The position numbers were made by a program, and so were the translations under genes. The notes under the pieces are model-generated. The model ran no database searches. It worked only from the letters and a program-made list of their open reading frames with translations, and was not told the DNA's origin. From Diphasiastrum complanatum (lineage: Eukaryota; Streptophyta; Lycopodiopsida; Lycopodiales; Lycopodiaceae), in contig CM055104.1 of assembly GCA_029204225.1 (NCBI GenBank), forward strand, positions 55,740,538 through 55,804,537: a stretch of DNA of 64,000 bases. Reading direction: 5' to 3'. This document shows positions 11,366 to 22,869 of this stretch, in pieces (position 1 is the stretch's first letter; each line of letters begins with the position of its first letter).

Positions 11366-12108
11366 AAAGAATGATGAAAATAAAAAAAGATGGATGAAAG
11401 AACTGCTTATCTTCTCACTATAGGAACCAATCAAGGGTACAAAACCAAATCCTATGTAAGCTAAGCAAAAAACTGTGAGATAGATGTCACTAGCTTGACA
11501 ATCTCTCTAAAACAAGATTTGAATCATCAAAAAAGATGAAGTATGGCAAAAGTTATGGTATTCTGAATTTCACACATGTGAAATACTCCAAAAAAAGTCA
11601 AATTGACTCAAATACAATCTATTTGTATGAAACAATTTGCCTAGAACCTATAAAGTTTGTCTAAATCACATATAGATGAGATTGGTCAACTTCTAGATGA
11701 TTTTTGTGGTCATTCAAGCAATAAATGACATGTACACATGATTTGCCATAGGTCTAGGCGCCCTACCTACGACTCTTCAAAATCTTATAACTTCTGATTG
11801 GTTTATCCAACTGTCATGATTGAAATTGCATCAGATTTTACACATTTCTAGCTTTCTAGTGGGCTAATTTGCTTGAAATTTGGATCTGAGGTGAGAGAGA
11901 ACCACAAATATGAAAATGGGCGGATTTCACACATGCCAGCACCTGAAATTCCGTACAGTACCTGATCTAGCCCATTCAATGTGGTTTGGAGCTCAGAATC
12001 ACAAGAAAACTGCAAACTAGCTAGAAAGTAGAATCTAGACAATTCCTAGCTTGAAATCTGATCAGATCTGCAAACTTTTTTATTAGATGTGCTTGTAAAA
12101 CTTAGGTA
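11366..12108 (-). other. Copia M1 leader
   Basis: About 740 bases between PBS and gag, about 88-95% similar by eye to the N1 leader (24508-25240). Position 11571-11580 carries CACACATGTG, a one-base variant of the palindrome that is perfect in N1 (25025-25034). No coding signal. Confidence 0.8.
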
Positions 12109-12121
12109 GGCTCTGATACCA
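12109..12121 (-). other. Primer binding site, initiator Met tRNA type (M1)
   Basis: Minus-strand reading TGGTATCAGAGCC, complementary to plant initiator tRNA-Met and adjoining the LTR terminus at 12122. Confidence 0.92.
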
Positions 12122-12600
12122 TGCTGAATTCACACGTGTGGGATGCCCTACACATGTATTTTTGATCTCTTAAGCCCAATAACACCATAAAGATCAGACT
12201 AGCATTTGTTGTCAATAGGAAGGCTGATCATACAAGCAATATTATTGTGTTACAAGCAAGATCTGTCAACAAAACATAAGACTAAGCATCATAAATGTCT
12301 CTACTAAGCTAGAGAGAGAAAATAGCAAGTACAAAACTCGTGGAGAGAGAGAGGGCACAAAGAGCTTGTCTCCAAATTTGCATTACACACAAATTTCATC
12401 ATTTTCTTAATGAGAGTACATCACATATATATAGATCCATGGACTCTTCTCCTACTTTGAGTTGAATTGGAGTTGTGGATCCACCTCTCAAGCTATCTAG
12501 ACTTATCCAAGCCACCTCACTATGTCTAATTGTGCCACCTAGTCTTTTCATGCATTAAATGTGGCATGTAAAGTACAAATGGCAATTTCTATGATAGCTC
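12122..12600 (-). mobile_element. 5' LTR of copia M1 (outer end approximate)
   Basis: Plus-strand text begins TGCTGAATTCACACGTGTGG and is homologous to the N1 LTR remnant (24245-24494) in opposite orientation. The outer end is not fixed: it lies between about 12370 and 12620, where sequence of gypsy C gag takes over. A TATA-like TATATATAG at about 12428-12436 sits in a suitable place only if the LTR extends beyond it. Confidence 0.7.
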
Positions 12601-13890
12601 GAGTTTCTACTTCTACCTACCTTGAATATTTTATTCTAAGATGGGTCTTTACTAAGCCAAAAGAGCTCAATTCATCTTTGGCATTTTTAGGACTCCTACT
12701 CACAACATTAGATAGATTTTTCAATATTTTAACAATGCGCTGCTGATTCATTGGTGCTCCATAGTGATGTGCCGCATTCAGTGCCCCCTGATGATATGGA
12801 TAAGAGGTCTGGCAATGATTCCTCTTTTTTTGTATGATCTTGGGGTTGAATGGACAAAACGTCGTTTCGTGCGATGAAGCATTGCATAGGTGGTAGTACC
12901 GTTGTGTCAGCTTGAGGTTCTGCTTCAACATTGGACACTCATTTGCTGTATAGTTTTGGGTGCAAACAAGACAACATACATTCTCTTATTGGGGATATTG
13001 CAGCTGGTTCTGTTCTAGTGGATTTGGAGTTGGTGCTGCAGCTCCCTACAAGGCCTTCAGTTTCCGATCAAACTGCGCCTTTACTTGTTCCATCTGCTGC
13101 TTGTGTAACTTTGTCATTTGCTCCATTAGCAGATCTGTTGATATATTGGATGCGTTGGATTATGGGTGGTCGGATATGATTCATCGTCTGAACTCTCATC
13201 TTCTTCCCTAATGGCATCTTCCATTGCTTCCTACAATGTAGCGTACTGCTCCTCTCTTTTAAGTTCTCTTATGATACTTCGTGGTAGCCCCGCAAGGAAC
13301 CATATAATGACCGCATGATCGGGAGTCAGGGCTACATTGCATTTGGATCTTAAGTGCTGGGCCCGTTCTATGTAATCCTTGACCCTTTCTTTTTTTCCCA
13401 TTTTTACCTTGTTTAGCAGGAGAAACAGATCTTCTAGAAACTTCCTTGGATTAAAGAGCATGATGAGAGCCGCTTTAACCCCTTTCCAAGTGTTTTTCTC
13501 TTCTTTTGATAGGTTTAAGAACCAATCTTGTGCTACAACTACTAGAGACATGGGGAACAACATCAGTTTCTTTGTCGGTGTCCGTTCGTCATAAATTTCG
13601 CATGCTTGCTCATAGATCTGGAGGAATCTGATAGGATCTGATGACCCATCATATTTAGGTATTTCCATGTGAGGTGCCCTTTGAACTATTTGTAAGGGTG
13701 CGCCAAGTACAGGTTGACCCATAGGATCCATTGGTGTTGGTTTCGGTTTTGCCTCAATTTGTGCAGCTGCAACTCTAGAAAGATTTGGTGCTTGATTCAC
13801 TATTCTTCTGGCTACTGATAGTCTGGATCTTAGATTCATTCGGCAGTAGAGTCCAAGGATGTTAGATCTTGCTGGTTCATTAGAATTCAA
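12601..13890 (-). pseudogene. Ty3/gypsy gag (element C)
   Basis: The main frame (13890-13231) carries the gypsy gag core: MEIPKYDGSSDPIRFLQIYE, LMLFPMSLVVVAQDWFLNLS, AALIMLFNPRK, KERVKDYIERAQHLRSKC and IIWFLAGLPRSIIRELK. This is closely parallel to the gags at 17447 and 58442. Downstream the frame degrades; 12931-12617 keeps a Cys/His segment (LCNASSHETTFCPFNP) that looks like a damaged zinc knuckle. The element is then cut by the M1 LTR. No pol of C is visible. Confidence 0.85.
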
Positions 13891-14111
13891 TTTGGATCTT
13901 AAGGGATCTGATCAGTTTGCTTAAATTTTATAACGGGCTTCAAAATTGAAAAATGTCCATATTTTGTAGCCATTTTTTGAAAGTCTTTATACGTGCGCAT
14001 ATGATATTTTAAAAGGACATAAAAAAATAGAGTTTATAAAAAAAATACTAACCAATAGCCCAAATGTTTCTCCTAAGCTCGCAAACTTTCTCACTCAACT
14101 CACAACAATGT
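13891..14111. other. Unassigned AT-rich stretch
   Basis: Probably the leader of gypsy C on the minus strand. No PBS or LTR end could be recognised and no gene is seen. Confidence 0.3.
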
Positions 14112-14182
14112 TTCTTGCTACTCTTTTTGGATGGGATCTATGGCAATTGGACATTACAAATGCATTTTTGAATGGTGATATG
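14112..14182 (+). mobile_element. Scrap of copia reverse transcriptase
   Basis: Translates to ATLFGWDLWQLDITNAFLNG, nearly identical to the RT block of element K (minus strand, about 63040-63120). The homology is lost on both sides within a few dozen bases. Confidence 0.75.
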
Positions 14183-14189
14183 CCCATGA

Positions 14190-14555
14190 GTCTTTGCCTT
14201 TTGAAGAAACTCAAAATAATATAGTAAGTGTCACTTGCAAGCCTTGTTTCAAAATCTAATTTTCAAATTAGAAAGGTGAAATAGTATAATGTCCAACCTC
14301 ATACGAAACCATAAGTCTTAGAAGACCTTTGTAAATTTTTCATGAAAGCTCTTCTAAATGGTTCTAGCCAACTACTTATGATTTGAAAAGCAAAAGAGAA
14401 AGTAACATATGAAGTCTTATATCATCAAAAACATTCAAGAAAAAATATCATCAAAAAATGACACTCTTCATTTAGAAAGGAAGTTATAACTGTTAAATTC
14501 CAGGCAATGGATGACGCTCGTCATTAGAAGACCTTGAATCTAAACTCCTTTCCCA
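14190..14555. other. Unassigned stretch
   Basis: AT-rich, no long frame, no recognisable repeat. I see nothing supportable here. Confidence 0.3.
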
Positions 14556-15141
14556 TGCCTCCGACTTACTCGCCCCCCTCACTATAGCCACCCTTCTTAA
14601 CTCTACAGTTGTCTCTAATTTTCCATCCTCCTGGTGCACTAACATTATCCACCCCATCCAGAAGAATGGTGACCCCATGATTCCGAGTAACTACCGCACC
14701 ATCATGATTGGGCATGTCCTGGCGAAATTATATGGTACTATACTGCAGTCTGTTGTGAGCTCAGAGGCGGAGACTAGGAGACTACATGCCATGGGTCAGG
14801 TTGGTTTCCGAGCACATTATTCTACGGCAGATCACATCTTCACATTGCGAGTCTTGATTGAGGAGGCTAAGCACAGGAGAGAGAGGGTTTACTATTGTTT
14901 TGTGGACTTCAGGAAAGCCTTTGATTCTGTTCCTCGCTCATTGCTCATCTAGAGACTCCGAGACCTCGGCTTCTCCACCGACATTGTTCTTGCTGTGATG
15001 GCACTTTATGAGCGTGTCCTTGGTTGTTTCCGGCATAGCAGTGGCATATCTGAGCACATCTGGAGCACTATTGGGGTGAAGCAGGGTTGTTCCCTCTCAC
15101 CATTCCTCTTTGGCTTGTATATTGATGAGTTGTATACTTAA
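14556..15141 (+). pseudogene. LINE-type (non-LTR) reverse transcriptase fragment
   Basis: One frame with a single stop at about 14950. It includes FPSSWCTNIIHPIQKNGDPM, SNYRTIMIGHVLAKLYG, GQVGFRAHYSTADHIFTLRV, the catalytic block YYCFVDFRKAFDSVP and GVKQGCSLSPFLFGLYIDEL. These are the non-LTR RT motifs in order (P-W, NYR, GFR..ST.DHIF, F.DF.KAFD, G..QGC.LSP.LF). The second catalytic Asp-Asp motif, endonuclease and 3' tail are absent: the sequence ends where a copia LTR begins at 15142. Confidence 0.9.
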
Positions 15142-15654
15142 TGAAAGAGATGCAAACTCAATAAGAACTTGATCAAACATCAAATATATGATAAAATGAA
15201 GTTGATGTCCGTACAATAACAATACCCTACTATATTTTCCATGTGTGGATCCAAAAACAGCAAAATATGAACATTCTACACACAATATTGCAAGCTATCA
15301 TCAAGATAGTGCCCCAATGGATAGATGAACCCAAGAGAACTCATGTATATCTCTTCCCATGAGTTTACATCCTTTTATAGCAGGTCCATGCCTCATTAAT
15401 GAATCTTTGGTTTCCCTCCATAACAAAAACCCTATCAACAATATGACTAGATTCAATGCATCTAATATTCAAATTTGAATGTGTCCAAACTCAACCTCCT
15501 AAATTTCCCACACTTTCCAAAGTGGTAATTCAAATGAACTCTGACTAAAATAACTTTCATAAAGTTTATCTCTAAGTCTAAAATGCATATTGACCTAAAA
15601 TTGACAATTAACCAAAATATGACTAAACTTGACTATACTAGTTGAGATTTCTCA
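15142..15654 (-). mobile_element. Copia LTR inserted in the LINE
   Basis: Begins TGAAAGAGATGC and ends GAGATTTCTCA on the plus strand, 513 bp. On the minus strand the preceding bases are a purine-rich PPT (GAAGAGGGAGTG), marking this as a 3' LTR. The LINE text stops exactly at its left edge. The LINE continuation is not found on the other side. Confidence 0.75.
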
Positions 15655-15799
15655 CACTCCCTCTTCAACTAGTTTTGGCTTAGTTTTAACCATACTACTT
15701 TGATCCAACTTTAAAATGAGCTCCATCCTAAGTATAGATCTTCTTTCTAGTGTTCTAAAGTAGTTTCCATAATTGAAATAGAGAATAGTGTCCACTTTG
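15655..15799 (-). pseudogene. C-terminal tail of a copia pol
   Basis: The minus-strand frame ends MVKTKPKLVEEGV then TGA, matching the tail KSMLKLVEEGV of element K (61860). As in K, the stop codon overlaps the first bases of the LTR. Truncated at 15800 by the LTR of gypsy D. Confidence 0.7.
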
Positions 15800-16596
15800 T
15801 GTTAGCATATGTGCTAACACAGAGAAAAAATAAAAAGAGAGAAATAAAACTCCGTGGCATGTGTTTTGTAAGTCCACGTATGAGTGTTTGTTAATAAACT
15901 TCCGCCATGGCATTTGTTTTGTAAGCCCATGAGTAGAAGCTTAAATAATAATAAAATAGCTTAAACTTAGATTTAGAACTTAGACTTAGGAAACTTAAGA
16001 TAAGAAATATTTTGTCTTAAGTTTTCCTAAGTTAAGAAACTTTGAAGTTCTAAATCCTAAGTTAGAAATTCTAGAAAGGCTAGACAGTGGATACTTATGA
16101 AAGACCCTCCTTGCCATAGAATGAGAGGTATTTGCCTTGTAAATAACACTTTGAGATTATGCTAATTGCTCTCTCTGAGATTATCATTCTATTTCTTTGT
16201 GTTCCCATTGGAAGGTGCATAGCTTGAGGGAAGGTGCTCGGGCCTCCTCTTGCCTCCTTTCATTGGTTCTTTTATTGTGACATGTTTTTATCGATTTATG
16301 CTTAGTTTAGCCACAATCTATCTTTTCAATCCCTTTGGGTGTTGATTTAGGATTTAGCTTAATCACTTTGCTAGTTGGGTAAGCCTTAGTAAGGTTTTGT
16401 TTTTGTCATCTTAGTTAATTTCATTTCCATTTCAAGCACTAGTTGGGTAAGCCTTCGTGCTTCCGTCATTGTTTTCTATTTTTGCATTTTCGTTTGAAGC
16501 TTGGTAGAAACTTAGAAAGTGGACGATCCACTCTATACTACACCACATCGTGAGTAGATCTAGCCAAACATTCACAAATTAGATTTACTTCCAACA
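15800..16596 (+). mobile_element. 5' LTR of gypsy D
   Basis: Starts TGTTAGCATATGTGCTAACA, a 20-bp perfect inverted LTR head, and ends CCAACA directly before an Asp-type PBS. Length 797 bp. Contains short repeats of CTAGTTGGGTAAGCCTT (about 16370 and 16440). Confidence 0.85.
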
Positions 16597-16612
16597 TTAG
16601 CACCGTTGCTGC
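16597..16612 (+). other. Primer binding site, Asp tRNA type, degenerate (D)
   Basis: TTAGCACCGTTGCTGC aligns with TTGGCGCCGTTGCCG, complementary to the 3' end of plant tRNA-Asp, with three mismatches, two of them G-to-A/C-to-T type changes as expected for methylated decay. Confidence 0.7.
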
Positions 16613-17386
16613 TTTTTAAGCATTTTTTTACCTAGCTTCTTTTCTTTTGTTTTTTTGTCTCCATGTTGTGTGTTTGCTTGTTTGTCTGTCTTCTATCTTC
16701 CAACCACAACATGAGTCTTCTCTCCAGGTCCTACATGAGCTGCGGAGCAACTTATCAAGCCGGGGGAAAGCAATAAAAGAGTCAACTTGGGCATTTTTCT
16801 TTGAAAAGAAGTGATCCAAGTGACTTTTTTCTGAACCAAACAGGTATATCAGAATTCGCCAGTCTGTCTACAGCCCTAACAAACACTGATCTTCTTTTTA
16901 TCACCTCCACGAATTCTGACTACGGTCAGATTATGAGAAAACAGCCTGATATACTGTCAAAATCCCTTATTTCTCACCCAAATCTTTGTCCTAGAATTCG
17001 CCAGCTTCACTGAGGCTAGATCTAACCAAGATCAGTCCTCCAGCAGCTCCGCGAATTCTATCTCGGAGATTTTGCCTGTTTTCTGTCAGAAAGTCATATT
17101 TTTTCCATATTTCCTATTTGTCAGTAAAACCTCTGTATTCCCATCTAGCCTAAGAAACCGTCCTCAGTGAGCACGAATTCTCTGTCCCATCCGTGAATTT
17201 TAACAGTACAATTTTTTTTCAAGAATATAAAAAAATCAATATTCAACACTCCTGTCAAAATTCACAAGTCCTACAGTTCAATTTGTCTGCCTCTCCACGA
17301 TTTCTCAGCTTGTTCGCGAATTCTATTACAGCCAAAAAGACCAATTTTTTGTCCTACACTCTCCATTCTACAAGCAAACTCTTTTC
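16613..17386 (+). other. Leader of gypsy D
   Basis: About 770 bases between PBS and gag. The motif GAATTC with a CGCGAATTC or CCGAATTC context recurs several times. No coding signal on either strand. Confidence 0.5.
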
Positions 17387-18106
17387 TTGCCAAGTACAAT
17401 ACTGACCTTATCTTCTGTATTGTTACTCTCCTCCACACTTTGCATTATGTCTTGTGACTATGCTGAATCTTCTAATCCGGCTCCTCCACGACTAGAACAC
17501 AGAATTCCACATATCGATGCACCAAAGTACGATGGGGAATCTAACCCAGTCCAATTTCTCCAAGACTTTGATAATGCATGCTGTTTTTATGGAAATACCT
17601 CAAAAACTGAAAAGCTTCACCTATTCCCCATGGTACTCTATGGAATAGCCAAGGAGTGGTATCCTAATCTCAAAGCTCATGATCTTGCTTCTTGGACCAC
17701 CCTCAAGGACACTCTCATCAAGCGTTTCAAACCATCCAAACTGACTCAGAGCCCATTCATCCAAATTACCCATATCAAGATGCGTCACGAAGAGTCTGTT
17801 CGAAACTACATTGAGTGTTTTAAATATCTCAAAGTAGAATGTGTTGATGAAAATATCACTGAACGTATGGCCATAAAACTGTTCTTGGTTGGATTGCCTA
17901 AAAACATCCGCCGTGAACTTAAACTAGTTGACCTTTATGATCAACTTAAAGATGTGCTGACTAATGGTATCCGTGAGGAAGACAAAGGTTCCGACAATGA
18001 CTTTGACCATCGTGAAAAGAAATCTAAGAATCCCGACCATCCTATTCACCCGAAGTCTGACAATGTTGCTCAATCTTCTGAACTTCTGCATCAAATGGAA
18101 ACCTGA
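17387..18106 (+). pseudogene. Ty3/gypsy gag (element D)
   Basis: Open frame to 18106. The likely start is the ATG at 17447 (MSCDYAESSNPAPPR); the 20 extra N-terminal residues are hydrophobic and may be leader. Core landmarks: HIDAPKYDGESNPVQFLQDF, KLHLFPMVLYGIAKEWYPNL, LKDTLIKRFKPSKL, ESVRNYIECFKYL and IKLFLVGLPKNIRRELK. It ends in a charged C-terminus (SDNDFDHREKKSKNP). No zinc knuckle, protease or RT follows, so the element is 3'-truncated. The frame itself is intact, the cleanest gypsy gag in the window. Confidence 0.88.
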
Positions 18107-18845
18107 CAAAAAGCTCAACATGAAGAAACATTTTGTTTCTAATACCAAAGCCTTGCTAGCTTTCAATTTTGAACCTTTGACAAAAGACGACACTACACGA
18201 CACGACACGCCACAAACGACCAAGAAGATCAACCAAGTACCATGGGATACAGATATCTGATCTGATATCATGACATCAACAAAAGCACTTTAGATCATGG
18301 CTAATATGTCACTCTTGTAATTTGTAATTAGTTGTAGATGTTTAATCGCTCTAATTTGAAGGTTACAAGACGCGACTATATACTTTCTGTTTTAATGCAT
18401 AATGTAGTGTAAGTCTGCTAGTAAGCAAGACAAGAATCAGAAGACGAAATATACAGAATACAAATCCGCTTGTGTGTGAGATAATTTTTGTAATAGGATT
18501 TGTAGATCCAAAGTCCGCTAGTAAGCGCGACTCAAATTCGTGAGAGAACTATATCTCTCACACGTCGACACACTGCGTGGATCTGCATGCAGTGCTTGAA
18601 GAATCAGAAACATCAATAGATGATTTTGTAGCTGTTGTGCACATTATTATTCTAAATGATTGTATGATCTTGAATGTTACTTCGTCTGCTGTTATTCATG
18701 TGACTATTGTTAAAAATTCACAATTCTAGCTTGACTAGTTTTGGTCATATGACTTGTAAATAGTTAGATGGTCATGATGTGGCTTGTCACACGTGCCAAA
18801 TAGCATAGGATTCCATTCATAAGGATGTTCTCAAGTAGACCTAAG
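18107..18845. other. Unassigned, possible retroelement debris
   Basis: Contains two imperfect copies of a CCGCTAGTAAGC / CTGCTAGTAAGC phrase (about 18416 and 18511) and CTCTCACACGTCGACACAC. This looks LTR-like but no terminal pair or PBS is identifiable. Confidence 0.3.
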
Positions 18846-19363
18846 TGTTAGAACCTTTGGAATGAGTCCAAATTATGCTTAGATACAAGGGAGAAAAAAT
18901 AGGAGCTATTTTTGGTAATTTTTGCATTGTTGAGGGATCTCCAAGATTCCAACCCTAATTTGGTAGGGATGAAAGATCCACCAAAATTAGCATTAGGGAT
19001 AGGTTTAGGACTACTCATACCTGCCCAAAATCGTGATGGATCATGTATATATAGGTGATGATATCTCACCAAAATCAATCAAGCAATTTCATGTTTTTTC
19101 TCTCATAATGGTGCAATTGCTCTCTATGTTCATAATTGTTTGAGTACTTGTGATTACTAATGATTATAGGATTGAATGTAGGTCTGGTGTACAGTACTCA
19201 GACTGTGGGAGGCCATACTTTCACACATGTGAAGCCTTCTTCAAGGATTTGGGCCATTTAGTGAGGTTCAAGCATAGATTTTTGATGGATTTTGATGGTT
19301 CAACTTGTGCTAATCTTATGAAATCATAATCTATTGTTTTCCTCATCATTTCAAGTGTTTTAG
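18846..19363 (+). mobile_element. Possible solo or partial copia LTR
   Basis: Begins TGTTAGAACC, has a TATA-like TATATATAGG near 19042 and CACACATGTG (19222-19231), a one-base variant of the palindrome of the copia LTRs here. The arrangement CCATACT..CACACATGTGAAGCC resembles the J LTR near 42571-42595. No PBS follows, so either it is solo or the right end is elsewhere. Confidence 0.4.
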
Positions 19364-20085
19364 GATTCCTTATTTGCTGTAATTTTTACATTGGGTGTTG
19401 ACGAGGAGGCAACATTGGCAGCAATGTACGACCCATCCGAGTCTCATGCATTGTCCATTTCTTCCTTATCTGACGTGAATCCATATGACAAAACCAAGAC
19501 TCTCCTCGATTTGTCGGTGTATTACATGAATAGTGTCGCATACCTCTCTCTGAATGATGTTGGAGATGTTCTTGATCTGAGTGAGGATGAAATAGTATCA
19601 ATTTTGTCTAATTTCATCAAAGAATTCGGGGACTTCATAGATCTTGATAGTGATGATGATCTATGTGCTTCTATTGATTACAAAGACGGAGATGAGTGGC
19701 TGGATGAGACTGAAGCCCTACAGTCAATCATGTCTGAAAGCAGGGCATACCAGACAAATTTGCCCTATGAAGAGGAATTTCTGAGAATCCGGAACAAATA
19801 TGTGTCACAGTCTTCGAAAACTAATCCATCCACTGCTTCGACGACCATTGTTGCTGGTCATGATCTATATACTGCTGCACTTATTCAAGCTGATGAGCGT
19901 GATCTAGTAGGTAAATCTGGTTTCATCTGAATGAGATTTTTATTCAAATATAGTTATTTTGTTTTTCAAGATGTGACCTTTGCTCATATTTTACAGGCTA
20001 CTCTGGAGGTGGATGCCTTTGCAACAAGGTAGGGATATTTGAGGGAAGGCTAGGGATCATGACAAAGGGATTGATCCATGTCTAA
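19364..20085 (+). CDS. Unrecognised acidic protein, two exons predicted
   Basis: Open from 19364 (after TGTTTTAG, a possible acceptor) to the exon end at 19910, then intron 19911-19996 (GTAAAT ... TTTTACAG) and exon 19997-20085. Splicing keeps frame: ..ADERDLVG joins YSGGGCLCNKVGIFEGRLG and ends IHV-stop. Without splicing the frame stops at 19930 (GKSGFI). The protein is strongly acidic (SEDEIVSIL, DLDSDDDLCASIDYKDGDEW), with no zinc knuckle, membrane segment or retroelement motif. The first in-frame ATG is at about 19424 (MYDPSESHAL), so exon 19364 may be internal. I do not recognise the family. Composition differs from all gag and pol frames around it. Confidence 0.45.
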
Positions 20086-20773
20086 TTATTTGAAATGCTT
20101 TGTAAATAAAGAGATTTGCATTCATCATAGCAAATTTTCTTCAAATGCTGTGACATTAACAATGGCAATTAAAGCATTATCCTATTTCTCGAACAGGCAT
20201 AAATACCCTCCGAATACATATAAAATTATTTTTGCGAAGAGAGACATTGTCATTATGTAGCTGAGGAAGTTCCAAAAAGGTCTTTTCCTTAGTTGTTTTC
20301 TCCGGATACATTGACATGAGCAAACGAAGATCCATTGATTTTCTAGATCCATATAATAGAAAAAAAAAATTTCATGACCACACAGCAAAGCTGATCATTA
20401 AAGACAAAGAGAAACAATGATTTTGCCTTGCATTGTACTTGAAATGATGCGATATAATACATATACTTTTTTCGTCTGATATCATAAAAATTACTATGGG
20501 TTGAGTCTTGCATCAATATTATTTTCGTCTAAAAATTTACACGCCTTTCTGAATTTCTGATAATTTGTTGATCTAGTTTGATATCGGATTTGAATACGCA
20601 TGTAGAACCATTGAAATAGCTGGATGATGTAACTATTTTTTTGAGATGTTCCACCGTGTTGTGTATTTCGATGAAATGCTGCTCTGGCTTGCCAATGCGA
20701 TTTCTCCATTCCTTGTGATGACCAAATACTTAGACTGCCGTAAGCTTTTGCAAAAAATGATGCATGATGTTGT
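20086..20773. other. Unassigned
   Basis: AT-rich with short frames only. The end (20640-20770) is open on the plus strand as MFHRVVYFDEMLLWL but has no recognisable motif. No gene supported. Confidence 0.3.
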
Positions 20774-21175
20774 TGTGGGTATTTCCTGCACAATAATGAA
20801 CAAGTGGGTCCAACCACTTCAAATACTGTTGGCCAAGCCTTACCTAGTGGGCCCTGCCACAGTGCAGTGTACAGTTAGAATAATAAGTGTGAGGGCACTG
20901 GCGTCTGGCGTGTGTAAGCCCAACCCAATGAGCACGCAAAATGGTTAGGGAGAACTTGAATAAAAGACTTGGGACCTTAGTTATTATAAATTGATTAAAA
21001 AGCCCAAAGTCAAGCTCATAAGGTTCTAATGAACCATTAGATTGAAGTTCAATTAGTTTGAAGGGCTAGGATGCCATTGTAAATAGGCCAATGAGAACCA
21101 AGATGGCCCTCTCTCTTCAACTATATAAGGAGGCCATTTTCCATTGTACACATCTTCATCTTTCTCAATAAATCT

Positions 21176-21222
<47 letters not shown>

Positions 21223-21438
21223 AGTTTGATTGGTGCATAGCTATGGGTAGGCGCTCGAGCCCCCATAACCCCAACAATCCTTGGTGAACTCTCTTCTCCC
21301 TTTCTCTCTCTCTCTCTACTCTCTACTCTCTCTCTCTCTCATCACTCCTTCCTCTCTATCTCCCTTCTCTCTCTCTTGCTGTGCAGGTGTGCACGGGCGG
21401 CTCCCAGTGAACAGACCCCTATACTATGATCGACTACA
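20774..21438 (+). mobile_element. 5' LTR of gypsy E
   Basis: Starts TGTGGGTATTTCCTGCACA and ends GACTACA just before the PBS; 665 bp. About 97% similar by eye to the LTR at 44111-44879, but lacks about 55 bases present there (around 21028) and has a shorter CT run (about 20 units at 21180-21220). Confidence 0.88.
21122..21129 (+). promoter_or_regulatory. TATA box in LTR E
   Basis: TATATAAG followed 50 bases later by the CT microsatellite, a plausible pyrimidine-rich initiation zone. The same arrangement is at 44516-44523 in the other LTR. Confidence 0.6.
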
Positions 21439-21440
21439 AT

Positions 21441-21456
21441 TGGCGTCGTTGCCGAG
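21441..21456 (+). other. Primer binding site, Asp tRNA type (E)
   Basis: TGGCGTCGTTGCCGAG, complementary to the tRNA-Asp 3' end with one mismatch in TGGCGCCGTTGCCG. Confidence 0.85.
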
Positions 21457-21859
21457 GAGCGCCAACGTTGCTCACCGCATAGCTGCTTCTCTTTCTCCAC
21501 TCTTCTCTACTCTTTTCTGCTTTCTCCTCCTCACTTCCTCTTTCTCCCATTCTCTGGAATCTTCCATTTCCTTGACAAAAAAAAATCCAAACTATCAAAG
21601 GATTAGTTTTTGTTTTTTAAGTTATATATTGTGTAGTTAATTTTGATCAAGATTTTTCCAAATTACGACTTTAGTTCACGTTTTTTTAAAAAAAACTTCC
21701 CTTGTTTAAAAAGTGTTTTTTAGTTTCGTATTGTTGTAGTCTCAATTTTGTTATGCATCAACCCTCTTTTTTTTTTTTTTTTAAATATTCCTTTCTAAAC
21801 CCCTCTTAACCTTGTTTTCCAAAAAAAAAAAAAAAAGAGAGAAAACAAATCTTTTTCCT

Positions 21860-22560
21860 CTCTTGCTTGTTGGTCCTTCCCCCCTGCTCCTCGCTTCTCC
21901 CTTCACCTCCCTCGCTTCTCCCTGTTCGCTCCCCCTTCACCTCTCTCGCTTGCTGCCCCTTCCGCTCCTCTCTCTCGCTCTCTCCTCACCCGCCAATTTC
22001 ATCTCTCTTCTGCTCCCTCCTTCACCTCCCTCCTTCTGCTTCTCCGCTCCCTCCATCACTTGCTGCTCCTGCTGCGATTTCCCTGCTTGCCTGATCCTCC
22101 GCCCTCTCCCTCGTTTGCTGCCACTTCCGCTCCTCTCTCTCGCTCTCTCCTCACCCGCCCCCTTCATCTCCCTTCTGCTCCCTCCTTCACCTCTCTCCTT
22201 CACCTCTCTCCTTCTGCTCCTTCGCTCGCTCCCTCACTTGCTGCTCCTGCTGCGATTTCCTGCTTGCCTGATCCTTCGCCCCCTTCCTTGCTTGCTGCCC
22301 TTCCCTGCCTGCCTACTACTCCGCTCCCTCCTGCTCCGCCACTTCCTCCCTCGCCTGCTGCCCCTCCCTTCCTGCTCCCTTCCCTCCTCTTTCTCGCTCC
22401 TTTCACTCACCTCCATCTGCGCTCTCCTCTTGCTGCCTTGCCTACCTCCCTTCCTGCTCTGACCTCCACAAGTCTCTCTCAGCTGTTTACTCCAGGCCCT
22501 CCTCGTTGCCTCCTTCTCGTCCTCTTCGTTGCTTGCTCCTCGGTTGCTACTGCTCCACTG
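21860..22560 (+). repeat. 700-bp polypyrimidine tract
   Basis: Almost pure C/T interrupted by single G, built of degenerate CTCCCTC / CTTGCTGC units. Two long sections repeat: CGCTCTCTCCTCACCCGCC occurs at about 21978 and 22141. Open frames on both strands (for example 21812-22462) follow from composition. Confidence 0.85.
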
Positions 22561-22869
22561 CCCTAATCTGCCTCCTTGTCCCCCTTGTCTACAACTCTAT
22601 ACCCTACCCTCGGTCCCTTCCCACCCTCGTCTTCTCCTAGCCCTCGTCCACCTCACTCCCCTTTCCGCTCTGACTTTCCCAGTCACCCGATGTTTTTTTT
22701 TTTTACTTTATTTTTTTATTATTATTATTTTTTTTATTTTGCCCTTTCTTCATGGAGATTTAGACACCTATGAACGTTTCTCTTGGTTTTATTTTATTAC
22801 GTTTTTCGGTACTCATAATAGCTTATTTTTAGACTTTTTAGAGGTGCTCGGTGTATTTTTTATTTTTCT

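Noticed and set aside
18848-19078. Minus frame MILVRYHHLYIHDPSRF as a gene
   Set aside because: Antisense within LTR-like sequence, short, without motif.
21812-22566. Long Leu/Pro/Ser-rich frames on both strands
   Set aside because: Polypyrimidine DNA lacks stops by composition; three overlapping frames are equally open.
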